Source: CAZESH01 sp964514665 (GTDB lineage Bacteria; Bacillota; Bacilli; Paenibacillales; KCTC-25726). Taken from it: a stretch of DNA of 10,244 bases. Position 1 is the first letter of the stretch. Every line of letters begins with the position of its first letter. Shown in pieces: positions 1 to 6,022 of this stretch. Under the pieces are notes generated by a model, which was not told the origin of the DNA, did not search any database, and worked only from the letters and a program-made list of their open reading frames with translations. The stretch lies in assembly GCA_964514665.1 (NCBI GenBank), contig CAZESH010000148.1, positions 1 to 10,244 of the forward strand, given 5' to 3'. Position numbers and translations under genes: made by a program.

Positions 1-1
1 A

Positions 2-778
2 TACAATGTTGATTTAACCGAAGATCTGGCATATTTGCCGGATTTGGAGGCGATCCCGAAGGACATATGCAGGAGAGCTAAGCTTTTGTATTTGAATTAT
101 CCCAACAACCCGACCGGAGCGGCAGCCGATGCGGGATTTTTCGAAAAAGTCGTGGAATTTGCCAGGGAAAATCAGATCATCGTCGTGCACGATGCCGCGT
201 ATGCGGCGTTGACCTACAAGGGCACACTGCCGCTCAGCTTCTTATCCGTGCCCGGTGGGAAGGATGTCGGGGTTGAACTCCACTCGTTATCGAAATCCCA
301 TAATATGACCGGCTGGAGAATCGGTTTTGTCGCGGGAAACCCTTTGATCGTAAAAGCGTTCAGCGATGCCAGAAACAACTTCGACTCCGGCCAGTTTATC
401 GCCATTCAGCAGGCGGCAATCGATGCGCTGGAGCATTCGCAAATCATCAAAAATAATAACCTGAAATATAGCCGCAGGCTTGATCTGCTGGTTGAGGCAT
501 TAAACGAGTTGGGATTTCCGGCATCCAAACCGAAAGGTTCCTTTTTCCTTTACGTAAAAGCTCCCAAAGGCATTAGAGGCAGCCAGAGCTTTGAAACGGC
601 CGAAGACTTCTCGCAATATTTAATTCTTGAAAAGGGAATTGTCTCGGTTCCTTGGGACGATGCGGGCAGCTATATCCGATTCTCGGCCACTTTTGAGGCC
701 CGGACGGTGGAAGAAGAAAGTGCTGTGATCGATGAACTGAAAAAACGCTTGGCTGATGTTGATTTTGAATTTGAATGA
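2..778 (+). CDS. dapL: LL-diaminopimelate aminotransferase-like PLP enzyme (5' end missing)
   Basis: The frame is open to the left edge, so the N-terminal third is outside the window; about 258 C-terminal residues are visible. It is a fold-type I PLP aminotransferase. It has the NNPTG segment (nt 101-115), HDAAY for cofactor ring contact (about nt 188-202), and SLSKS with the PLP-binding lysine at codon 293-295, followed by NMTGWRIGF. The run from HDAAY through LHSLSKS and DSGQF to VPWDDAG closely resembles LL-diaminopimelate aminotransferases. Those convert tetrahydrodipicolinate to LL-diaminopimelate, using glutamate as amino donor, in lysine and peptidoglycan synthesis. A related aspartate or alanine transaminase cannot be excluded without the N-terminus. 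The protein ends normally at TGA with an acidic tail. The next gene begins 17 bases later, suggesting cotranscription. Confidence 0.8.
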   Translation, partial: YNVDLTEDLAYLPDLEAIPKDICRRAKLLYLNYPNNPTGAAADAGFFEKVVEFARENQIIVVHDAAYAALTYKGTLPLSFLSVPGGKDVGVELHSLSKSHNMTGWRIGFVAGNPLIVKAFSDARNNFDSGQFIAIQQAAIDALEHSQIIKNNNLKYSRRLDLLVEALNELGFPASKPKGSFFLYVKAPKGIRGSQSFETAEDFSQYLILEKGIVSVPWDDAGSYIRFSATFEARTVEEESAVIDELKKRLADVDFEFE

Positions 779-794
779 AGGACGGGGTGGCAGT

Positions 795-1388
795 ATGGAA
801 AATAAAGATTTTTATCAAAAGGAAATTATACTGGAAAACAGCAGAGTCAAGCTTGTACCCTTTGTCGAACAGTACAGCGAAGGGTTGGGAGAAATTATTT
901 TTAATGATAAGGAACTCGCTTTTTCAGTTAGTTGCAGTACGGAGTCAGATCTCGAGGCGTATATCGACAGCACCATTTGTCGGAGAAATCACAACATTGC
1001 CTATCCCTTTGTGGTCATAGATAAACAAACGAATGAAGTTGCAGGTTCAACAAGTTATGGCAATATTTTTTTCCATAATAAAAGATTGGAAATTGGTTGG
1101 ACATGGTATGGGAAAAAATTTCGGGGTACCGGCATTAATAAAGCTGCCAAGTTTGCCTTGCTGAGTTACGCCTTTGAAAATATGGCCTTTAGGAGAGTAC
1201 AGTTTAGTGCGGATATAGATAATATTCGCTCACAGAAAGCGATAGTAAAATTAGGAGCCCAAAAAGAAGGGATATTCAGAGCCAATTATGTGAACAGCAT
1301 GGGTGAAAGCAGGGATGATGTTTATTTCAGCATCATTTATTCTGAATGGCAGGAAATAAAAAAGACTTTATTTAAAGAATTTGTTTGA
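795..1388 (+). CDS. GNAT N-acetyltransferase, RimJ/RimL type
   Basis: This 197-residue protein is a GNAT-fold acetyltransferase of the RimJ/RimL (Acetyltransf_3) type. Family members move acetyl from acetyl-CoA to an amino group on a protein N-terminus, antibiotic or small metabolite. The substrate cannot be read from the sequence. The acetyl-CoA loop is RGTGIN (residues 110-115), after the beta-strand LEIGWTWY. The C-terminal SQKAIVKLGAQKEGIFR is typical of the family: a helix carrying the residue that stacks on CoA, then a hydrophobic strand. ATG at 795 is chosen because a purine-rich GAAGGACGGGG lies just upstream. An in-frame TTG at 756 would overlap the preceding gene by 23 bases and adds residues unlike the family. 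Base use is visibly more A/T-rich than the aminotransferase or proS, hinting at separate ancestry. Confidence 0.85.
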   Translation: MENKDFYQKEIILENSRVKLVPFVEQYSEGLGEIIFNDKELAFSVSCSTESDLEAYIDSTICRRNHNIAYPFVVIDKQTNEVAGSTSYGNIFFHNKRLEIGWTWYGKKFRGTGINKAAKFALLSYAFENMAFRRVQFSADIDNIRSQKAIVKLGAQKEGIFRANYVNSMGESRDDVYFSIIYSEWQEIKKTLFKEFV

Positions 1389-1415
1389 CATAGTTACAGG
1401 AGGTGCATGGATGTT

Positions 1416-1895
1416 ATGAAAAATATTACAGTGAGGAAGGCGGAGATCGATGATGTTGCCGGGCTATCCGAATTGTTCGTTGAATTTATCGGTACTGAGT
1501 CCAATTTATCCGCTATGAAAAAACAGGTTGAAGCGATCTCTAATAATCAGGATTATTACGTTGCGGTAGCCTGCGACGGGGATAAAGTCATTGGAACCTC
1601 GATGGGGATAGTTTGTTGCGATCTGGTTGGAAATTGCAATCCTTTCATGTTGATAGAGAATGTGGTTGTTTCCCCTCAATATCAACGTCAGGGTATAGGA
1701 AAGTTACTGATGCAAACGCTTGAATATTTTGGAGAAAAAAACAAATGCAACTATGTTATTCTGGTATCGGAAAGCAAACGAAAATCATCACATGAATTTT
1801 ACGAATCAATTGGTTATACGACTGATCAAAGAGGGTTCAAAAAACGTTTGATGAAGCAAATGCCCTTAAGGGCAGTTTTGCGAAACAAGAGATGA
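1416..1895 (+). CDS. GNAT N-acetyltransferase
   Basis: A 159-residue single-domain GNAT. The N-terminus (KNITVRKAEIDDV) is a typical first strand and helix. ENVVVSPQYQRQGIGK (residues 81-96) is motif A with the pyrophosphate-binding QRQGIGK loop. HEFYESIGY (126-134) is the C-terminal helix-strand motif. The substrate is unknown. There are two in-frame ATGs. The one at 1416 lies 10 bases after AGGAGGTG (1398-1405), while the one at 1407 is only one base away, too close to be used efficiently, so 1416 is preferred. The gene follows the first GNAT by under 30 bases with no terminator between, so a shared transcript is likely. The last 15 or so residues (after GFKKRL) are basic, go past the usual end of the fold, and overlap a small palindrome. 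Confidence 0.85.
   Translation: MKNITVRKAEIDDVAGLSELFVEFIGTESNLSAMKKQVEAISNNQDYYVAVACDGDKVIGTSMGIVCCDLVGNCNPFMLIENVVVSPQYQRQGIGKLLMQTLEYFGEKNKCNYVILVSESKRKSSHEFYESIGYTTDQRGFKKRLMKQMPLRAVLRNKR
1861..1878 (+). terminator. Possible weak terminator inside the 3' end of the second GNAT gene
   Basis: TGCCCTTAAGGGCA (1861-1874) is a perfect palindrome able to form a five-base-pair G/C-containing stem with a TTAA loop, followed by GTTTT. It is the only terminator-like signal between the GNAT genes and the proS promoter. The stem is short and the T-run is brief, so termination would be partial at best. Confidence 0.3.
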
Positions 1896-1917
1896 TTTAT
1901 CCCGAAAGAACACGGAT

Positions 1918-1946
1918 TTGACTCCATTTAAAGAATGGTGTAAATT
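1918..1946 (+). promoter_or_regulatory. Sigma-A-type promoter of the proS T-box transcript
   Basis: TTGACT (1918-1923) and TAAATT (1941-1946) are separated by exactly 17 bases. This places a start near 1953, a short distance before T-box stem I. The -35 matches the consensus at five of six positions and the -10 at four of six. The position fits a transcript for the leader and proS. Confidence 0.65.
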
Positions 1947-1974
1947 TAATCAAAATTACTTGTTAAATGGCTTT

Positions 1975-2194
1975 GACCAAGGACATGGGGTTCAATTTCG
2001 CAGGTTACAGAGAAGAGGCCCAAAGCTGAAAGGCTTCTCGATGCGAGTGAATCCTCCCCGCCTTGCGAGCTGCAGCGGTGAACCCGAGTATCCGCTGCCG
2101 GCACCGGCCGTTATTCCGGTTGAGGGTCGTCGTTTTGGCGATCAAAATAGGGTGGTACCACGGCGCATTCGTCCCTGACGAATGGGCTTTTTTT
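1975..2194 (+). promoter_or_regulatory. T-box riboswitch leader, proline-specific (controls proS)
   Basis: The canonical T-box AGGGTGGTACCACGGC is at 2149-2164. The first AGGG can pair with CCCT at 2173-2176 to make the antiterminator. That pairing is mutually exclusive with the terminator hairpin that follows. Stem I base: CAAGG (1978-1982) pairs with CCTTG (2061-2065) and GGGG (1987-1990) with CCCC (2056-2059). An upper helix pairs TCGCA (1998-2002) with TGCGA (2042-2046). Between them the 3' side of the loop reads GTGAATCCT, which puts the proline codon CCT (2053-2055) in the specifier position. Stem II pairs GCAGCGG (2072-2078) with CCGCTGC (2092-2098) and holds GAA and AGTA, as in the S-turn motif. 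An F-box-like CCGTTA is at 2108-2113, and a small stem III lies near 2127-2141. In this class, uncharged tRNA-Pro stabilises the antiterminator and turns on proS. The fold was done by eye. Confidence 0.93.
2166..2194 (+). terminator. T-box-regulated intrinsic terminator
   Basis: CATTCGTC (2166-2173) pairs perfectly with GACGAATG (2177-2184) around a CCT loop, followed by GGC and seven T residues (2188-2194). The 5' arm and loop overlap the bases needed for the antiterminator, as expected for a transcriptional T-box switch. Confidence 0.9.
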
Positions 2195-2224
2195 GTTTCT
2201 CGAGAAATGTGGAGGGGATGTTCG

Positions 2225-3937
2225 ATGCGACAATCGATTTTGTTTTCAAGTACGTTACGCGATGCTCCGTCAGATGCTGAAGCCAGCAGTCATCAGCTCA
2301 TGCTAAGGGCCGGTTTTATCAGGCAGCTTGCCGCCGGCATTTATACTTATTTGCCGTTAGGCTGGCGTGTGCTGCGGAAAATTGAGCAGATTGTGCGGGA
2401 GGAAATGGACTTTGCGGGCGCGCAGGAGATGTTGATGCCGTCGTTGCAGCCCGCCGAGCTTTGGAAACAATCGGGTCGCTATGGCGTTTACGGACCGGAG
2501 TTGATCCGCTTAAAGGATCGTCATGATCGTGAATTTGCCTTGGGACCAACGCACGAGGAAGTGATCACGACCCTTGTCAAAAACGAGATCAGCTCCTACC
2601 GGAAACTGCCGGTTACCCTGTATCAAATTCAAACGAAGTTTCGCGATGAGCGCCGTCCCCGTTTCGGACTGCTGCGCGGCAGGGAATTTTCGATGAAGGA
2701 CGCTTATTCGTTCGATACAACGTGGGAAGGCTTGGCCAAAAGCTATAAGAAGATGTACGAAGCCTACGTGCGGATTTTCAAGCGCTGCGGATTGAATTTC
2801 AGGGCTGTGGAAGCTGATGCCGGTGCAATCGGCGGTGAAGGCGGAACGCATGAATTCATGGCGCTTGCCGATATGGGAGAGGATACAATCGCGACCTGCA
2901 CGCGCTGCGGCTATTCGGCGAATCTGGAGAAAGCTCACTCTGCTGCAGAGAGAATAACGAGCACGGAAGTAAAATCGGATCAGTTCGAAAAGATCCATAC
3001 ACCTGGCGTTCGCACGATTGAGCAGCTGACGCGGTATTTGCAAACGGAATCTCGAAAAATCATCAAAACGCTCATCTATGCAGTGGATGGAAAGCCGGCA
3101 GCCGTACTGGTGCGGGGCGACCATGAAGTGAATGAAGTCAAGTTGAAGAACTATCTAGGTTCGGAAAATATTCAACTGGCAGATGCTCAAGCGGCTTTGG
3201 CTGCCACGGGAGCGCCGATTGGTTTTGCGGGACCTATCGGGCTGAAAATTCCTGTTCTCGTTGATACAGCTGTCGCCCATATGCAAACAGCGATCGCCGG
3301 AGCGAATGAAGCCGGCTATCACTTGCAAAACGTGGTTCCGGATCGGGACTTTCCAGTTGAACAAATCGGCGATTTTCGCAATGTAATCGAGGGGGATGCG
3401 TGTCCGCATTGCAGCGAGGGCATGCTTCAACTGTTAAAGGGCATCGAAGTGGGGCATGTTTTCAAGCTCGGCACCAAATACAGCGAAGCATTAGGCGCGC
3501 GCTTTCTGGATCCCGGCGGTAAAGAACAGCCGGTAATTATGGGCTGTTACGGCATTGGCGTCTCACGGATATTGTCGGCTGTCGTGGAACAAAATCATGA
3601 TGATCGGGGGATGATTTGGCCGTCGGCGATCGCTCCCTATCTTGTTCATATCATTCCGGTATCGATAAAAGATGAAACGCAGATGCATATGGCGGAAGAG
3701 TTGTATAATGGTTTGCGCAATTACGGAATCGAGGTGCTGATCGACGACAGGGATGAACGTGCCGGCGTGAAATTTAATGATTCCGAGCTGATGGGGATTC
3801 CCATCCGGGTTGTTGTCGGCAAGCATGCAGTTAACGGAAACGTGGAGTACGTCGAACGACGAAACAGCCAAAAGCAATTTTTGACCAAGGATGATGCGAT
3901 CTCCAGAATTGTGGAAGCGCTCGGTTCAATCAGATAA
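2225..3937 (+). CDS. proS: Prolyl-tRNA synthetase (bacterial type with INS editing domain)
   Basis: A 570-residue class II synthetase that charges tRNA-Pro with proline in the cytoplasm; the length is normal for the bacterial form. The catalytic core shows GPTHEE (107-112), motif 2 around FRDERRPRFG (139-148), and motif 3 GCYGIGVSRIL (440-450). Between motifs 2 and 3 sits the INS/YbaK-like domain, roughly 230-400. It hydrolyses mischarged Ala-tRNA-Pro and contains the IIKTLI segment with the family's conserved lysine (Lys281). The anticodon-binding domain is about 470-570. CxxC pairs at Cys225/228 and Cys393/396 flank the INS domain. The ATG at 2225 has GGAGGGG seven bases upstream and begins MRQSILFSSTLRD, the usual family start. 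An upstream in-frame extension would read through the T-box. Expression is under T-box control. Confidence 0.97.
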   Translation: MRQSILFSSTLRDAPSDAEASSHQLMLRAGFIRQLAAGIYTYLPLGWRVLRKIEQIVREEMDFAGAQEMLMPSLQPAELWKQSGRYGVYGPELIRLKDRHDREFALGPTHEEVITTLVKNEISSYRKLPVTLYQIQTKFRDERRPRFGLLRGREFSMKDAYSFDTTWEGLAKSYKKMYEAYVRIFKRCGLNFRAVEADAGAIGGEGGTHEFMALADMGEDTIATCTRCGYSANLEKAHSAAERITSTEVKSDQFEKIHTPGVRTIEQLTRYLQTESRKIIKTLIYAVDGKPAAVLVRGDHEVNEVKLKNYLGSENIQLADAQAALAATGAPIGFAGPIGLKIPVLVDTAVAHMQTAIAGANEAGYHLQNVVPDRDFPVEQIGDFRNVIEGDACPHCSEGMLQLLKGIEVGHVFKLGTKYSEALGARFLDPGGKEQPVIMGCYGIGVSRILSAVVEQNHDDRGMIWPSAIAPYLVHIIPVSIKDETQMHMAEELYNGLRNYGIEVLIDDRDERAGVKFNDSELMGIPIRVVVGKHAVNGNVEYVERRNSQKQFLTKDDAISRIVEALGSIR

Positions 3938-4002
3938 GCCGTTTCATTTGCAGGGAAATTCGGCTAAAATGAATAAAAACAAGCAGTGGAAGGAATATGA
4001 AT

Positions 4003-4392
4003 ATGATAGTCGGAGTCGGAACGGATCTGGTGGAAATCGCACGAATCAAAAAGATCATCGAAGGTGCTGCCGGGGACCGGTTCTTGCGGCGCATTTTGAC
4101 AGAGAGGGAAGCCCTGCTGCCGGCGACGGGGAGCGGGCGCAGAGTGGAGTTTGCCGCCGGCAGATTTGCCGCCAAGGAAGCGGTGGCGAAGGCGATCGGC
4201 TGCGGGATCGGCGGCGAGGTCGGCTTCCATGATATTGAAATCCTGCCGGACGATCGCGGCAAACCGCTTTGTACCTTGTCGCCGCAAGCGTTGGCGATCT
4301 TACCGTTCGCGGCACCGCCTGCCGTTCATATCAGCATTTCTCACAGCGAGGTTCAAGCGTTGGCATTTGCGGTTGTCGAGCTTCAGGACTGA
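4003..4392 (+). CDS. acpS: Holo-[acyl-carrier-protein] synthase
   Basis: A 129-residue phosphopantetheinyl transferase of the AcpS type. It moves 4'-phosphopantetheine from CoA onto a serine of apo-ACP, switching on fatty acid synthesis. The start MIVGVGTDLVEI includes the metal-binding Asp8. RFAAKEAVAKAIG carries Glu59, the second metal ligand and catalytic region. ISISHS (110-115) is the conserved C-terminal motif. Two ATGs are in frame. The one at 4003 gives the standard family N-terminus and lies about 8 bases from GGAAGGA, while 3997 is too near that site. It is the second gene after the T-box. The 65-base gap from proS has a GCCG/CGGC hairpin but no T-tract, so read-through from proS is likely. 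G/C content is higher than in neighbouring genes. Confidence 0.95.
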   Translation: MIVGVGTDLVEIARIKKIIEGAAGDRFLRRILTEREALLPATGSGRRVEFAAGRFAAKEAVAKAIGCGIGGEVGFHDIEILPDDRGKPLCTLSPQALAILPFAAPPAVHISISHSEVQALAFAVVELQD

Positions 4393-4471
4393 CGAACTCT
4401 TGCCGGGGCTGTGGGGCTAAAGGCAGAGCGTTTCGCAATAGCACTCACTGTACTATTCTTCTTGGGGCGCG

Positions 4472-4831
4472 TTATTTCTTGCCTGCAAGCCATTCGGAAA
4501 GCGCATTGATTTCGTTTTCGCTGAGCGTTCCTTTAAAGGCGATCATGCCGTTGCCGCCATTTTGGATTTGGGCGGCGATTTGCTCCTTTGTCAGTCTTGC
4601 GCCGACCTGCTGAATATTCGTTTTTCCACCCAACGCGCCGCTTAAGTCGGAGTCGTGGCACGTTACACAGCGCTGTTTATAGATCGAATTGACATCCACA
4701 GTTTGTTCGGAAGCTTGATTATTGCCTTCTGCAGCTTGTTCATCTCCGGCTGGATCCGATTTTGCTCCGCAGCTTGAAACGAGCAGAACGATAATTGGAA
4801 TGGCCATAAAAACGGAAATTTTCCTCGTCAT
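4472..4831 (-). CDS. Lipoprotein c-type cytochrome (c551/c550 family)
   Basis: A 119-residue small monohaem cytochrome c. The N-terminus is a lipoprotein signal: Arg-Lys at positions 3-4, a hydrophobic stretch, then LLVSSC with the lipidated cysteine at 21. A low-complexity polar linker (about 22-45) follows. The haem site is CVTCH (55-59), and Met96 in NGMIAF is the likely sixth ligand. The protein should therefore sit on the outer face of the membrane and carry electrons to a terminal oxidase, like Bacillus CccB. Which partner it serves is not shown here. The start has AAGGGTGAT about 8 bases upstream. The gene is read leftward, converging on acpS, and is separated from the upstream transglycosylase by a terminator, so it needs its own promoter in 4832-4914. 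None there is convincing (GTGACA with a weak CATACA 17 bases on). Confidence 0.9.
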   Translation of the reverse strand: MTRKISVFMAIPIIVLLVSSCGAKSDPAGDEQAAEGNNQASEQTVDVNSIYKQRCVTCHDSDLSGALGGKTNIQQVGARLTKEQIAAQIQNGGNGMIAFKGTLSENEINALSEWLAGKK

Positions 4832-4914
4832 TATCGATTATCACCCTTTTTTGATTGCATTGATGATGTATGGTTTGTTTTTTATTGTTTGTCACAGCTG
4901 GTTAATTTATCAAC

Positions 4915-4949
4915 AAAAAAAGGCCGCTCCGATTAATCGGAGCGGCCTT
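4915..4949 (-). terminator. Intrinsic terminator of the lytic transglycosylase gene
   Basis: A perfect palindrome at 4920-4949 (G/C-rich arms GGCCGCTCC and GGAGCGGCC around GATTAATC). On the minus strand it is followed by an unbroken T-run (the A-run 4915-4921 on the plus strand). It begins 11 bases past the transglycosylase stop codon and isolates it from the cytochrome gene. Confidence 0.93.
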
Positions 4950-4960
4950 ACCGTGTTATT

Positions 4961-5611
4961 TCAGTTATAAACGTTTTGATACTGCAGCACTTTGCGTACG
5001 TAATTTTGCGTTTCAAGCGGCAGCTGCATGTAATTGGCGTTCAAGTCGGCATCGCTTTTGATTCCCAGCCGGTCGATGGTTCCCGGACCGGCATTGTAGG
5101 CCGCCAGCGCCGTCGCGGGATTGCCTTCGTATTTGTTCAACAGGTAGGAAAGAAATCGCGTTCCGCCGTCTATATTTTGCCCGGGATCGAACGGATTTGT
5201 CACGCCCAAGCCCGCGGCGGTTCCATCCATGAGCTGCATCAGCCCTTTCGCGCCGGAAGGTGAAACCGCATCGGCTTGAAAGGAGGATTCTGCCTGCATG
5301 ACGGCTTTGACCAGAGAAGGGTCGACTCCGTACTTGGCTGACGCCTCATGTACAAGCGATTCGTATTGGGAGGCGCTGCCGCTGTTCTTCAGCTGCGGTA
5401 TAACCGCTCTTGGCAAAGGATAGGAGGCTGCTGCTGCCATCTCAGGCAAATTTCCGCTTGTCATGGCATCGCCGTTCAGCATTTGGTTCAGCAGATCCGT
5501 AAAAGAAAGCTTGTTCCCCCCTGATGCTTGCGCGTCCCCTCCGGAAAGCAGCAAATCATTGTTTATTTTGAGCTGCAGCAGCTGCTGCACAAGTCGTGGA
5601 TCGATGTTCAT
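4961..5611 (-). CDS. Soluble lytic transglycosylase (SLT domain, CwlQ/YjbJ-like)
   Basis: A 216-residue protein whose C-terminal half (about 83-216) is an SLT/GH23 domain. These enzymes cleave the MurNAc-GlcNAc bond of peptidoglycan to give 1,6-anhydro ends. Visible motifs are the catalytic glutamate in QAESSF (Glu108), GLMQL (123-127), AYNAGPG (171-177) and ETQNYV (200-205). The first 80 residues are a polar, low-complexity lead beginning MNIDPRLVQQLLQLK, with no signal peptide or membrane segment. Export would have to be non-classical or coupled to another system. The architecture resembles Bacillus CwlQ (YjbJ). The start ATG has GGAGTG eight bases upstream. The gene is monocistronic: a sigma-D-like promoter lies before it and a strong terminator after it. 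Confidence 0.9.
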   Translation of the reverse strand: MNIDPRLVQQLLQLKINNDLLLSGGDAQASGGNKLSFTDLLNQMLNGDAMTSGNLPEMAAAASYPLPRAVIPQLKNSGSASQYESLVHEASAKYGVDPSLVKAVMQAESSFQADAVSPSGAKGLMQLMDGTAAGLGVTNPFDPGQNIDGGTRFLSYLLNKYEGNPATALAAYNAGPGTIDRLGIKSDADLNANYMQLPLETQNYVRKVLQYQNVYN

Positions 5612-5651
5612 CCGGTTTTCACTCCGTTCGGATCGTAAGGCGTTATATTTA

Positions 5652-5678
5652 TTATCGGTATAATGGAATGAAAGTTTA
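5652..5678 (-). promoter_or_regulatory. Sigma-D-like promoter of the lytic transglycosylase gene
   Basis: On the minus strand TAAA (5678-5675) is followed after 15 bases by ACCGATAA (5659-5652). The sigma-D (flagellar sigma factor) consensus in Bacillus is TAAA, 14-16 bases, GCCGATAT. Six of eight -10 positions match, and the whole -35 box does. The predicted start is about 35 bases before the ATG, allowing a normal ribosome site. The same stretch could also be read as a poor sigma-A promoter. Confidence 0.55.
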
Positions 5679-5768
5679 ATAGCGCTTTTGCTAAGAAAGT
5701 AATACTCAGACTCCCGCGTCCGTGTAATGTGTTCTATAATATATGCATGACATTATTGATTTTCGATT

Positions 5769-5798
5769 TTGAATGAAAAAGGGTTTGGGGCTTATATC
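5769..5798 (+). promoter_or_regulatory. Possible promoter for the mutY leader
   Basis: TTGAAT (5769-5774) and TATATC (5793-5798) are 18 bases apart, each matching four of six consensus positions. Transcription would start near 5805, almost exactly at the foot of the large inverted repeat. A perfect TATAAT at 5735-5740 is the alternative, but no -35 is recognisable 16-18 bases before it. Confidence 0.3.
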
Positions 5799-5806
5799 CA
5801 TGAAGT

Positions 5807-5940
5807 CCGGAGGGGAATTTCTGTTTTGGGTGAGTTTGCATTCCGTCGCCTAGGGGAGGATCTGAGAGACCCAGAACCATGAAAGTCGGAGAACTTCCAT
5901 TCTATGCAATCGAAACCCGAAACAGAAGATTCCCCTCCGG
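5807..5940. repeat. 134-base imperfect inverted repeat forming a long hairpin before mutY
   Basis: The left arm 5807-5831 and right arm 5915-5940 pair over 25 base pairs. There is one G-T wobble (5827 with 5919) and one unpaired G (5928). The outer 12 pairs are CCGGAGGGGAAT against its exact complement. After a small internal loop, TTGCAT (5836-5841) pairs with ATGCAA (5904-5909). Inside, TCCG (5842-5845) can pair with CGGA (5887-5890). A minor hairpin forms between GGATCTG and CAGAACC near 5858-5878. No T-run follows on either strand, so it is not a terminator, and no target-site duplication is visible. It occupies most of the 5612-6022 gap between the divergent transglycosylase and mutY genes. 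It could be a structured RNA, a 5' leader element of mutY, or a dispersed genomic repeat. Confidence 0.8.
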
Positions 5941-6022
5941 TCTAACCTCAAGCAGGACAACTAAAACCGAAAATCAATGCCCTGCTTATAGAAGGATAAT
6001 CAATCAGTATAGGAGCATATTC

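Noticed and set aside
2063..2224. In-frame upstream extension of proS by 54 codons
   Set aside because: It runs through the T-box and terminator, has no ribosome site, and the family begins at the ATG at 2225.
3938..3965. GCCG...CGGC hairpin between proS and acpS as a terminator
   Set aside because: Short stem with a loose interior and no following T-tract.
4437..4457. AATAG/CTATT hairpin between convergent acpS and the cytochrome gene as a terminator
   Set aside because: A/T-rich eight-base stem (one wobble on the minus strand, one mismatch on the plus strand) and no proper T-run on either side.
5807..5940. Inverted repeat as an insertion sequence or MITE
   Set aside because: No transposase, no visible target-site duplication, and the complementarity continues inward as a rod rather than stopping at terminal repeats. 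Not fully excluded without a genome search.
5807..5940. Inverted repeat as SRP RNA or 6S RNA
   Set aside because: The conserved SRP apical motif (GGAAGCAG type) and a 6S-like central bubble pattern were not found by eye.
5879..6022. Upstream ATG adding 48 residues to MutY
   Set aside because: The extra residues are encoded by the inverted repeat, do not resemble MutY, and the ATG at 6023 has a good AGGAG site.
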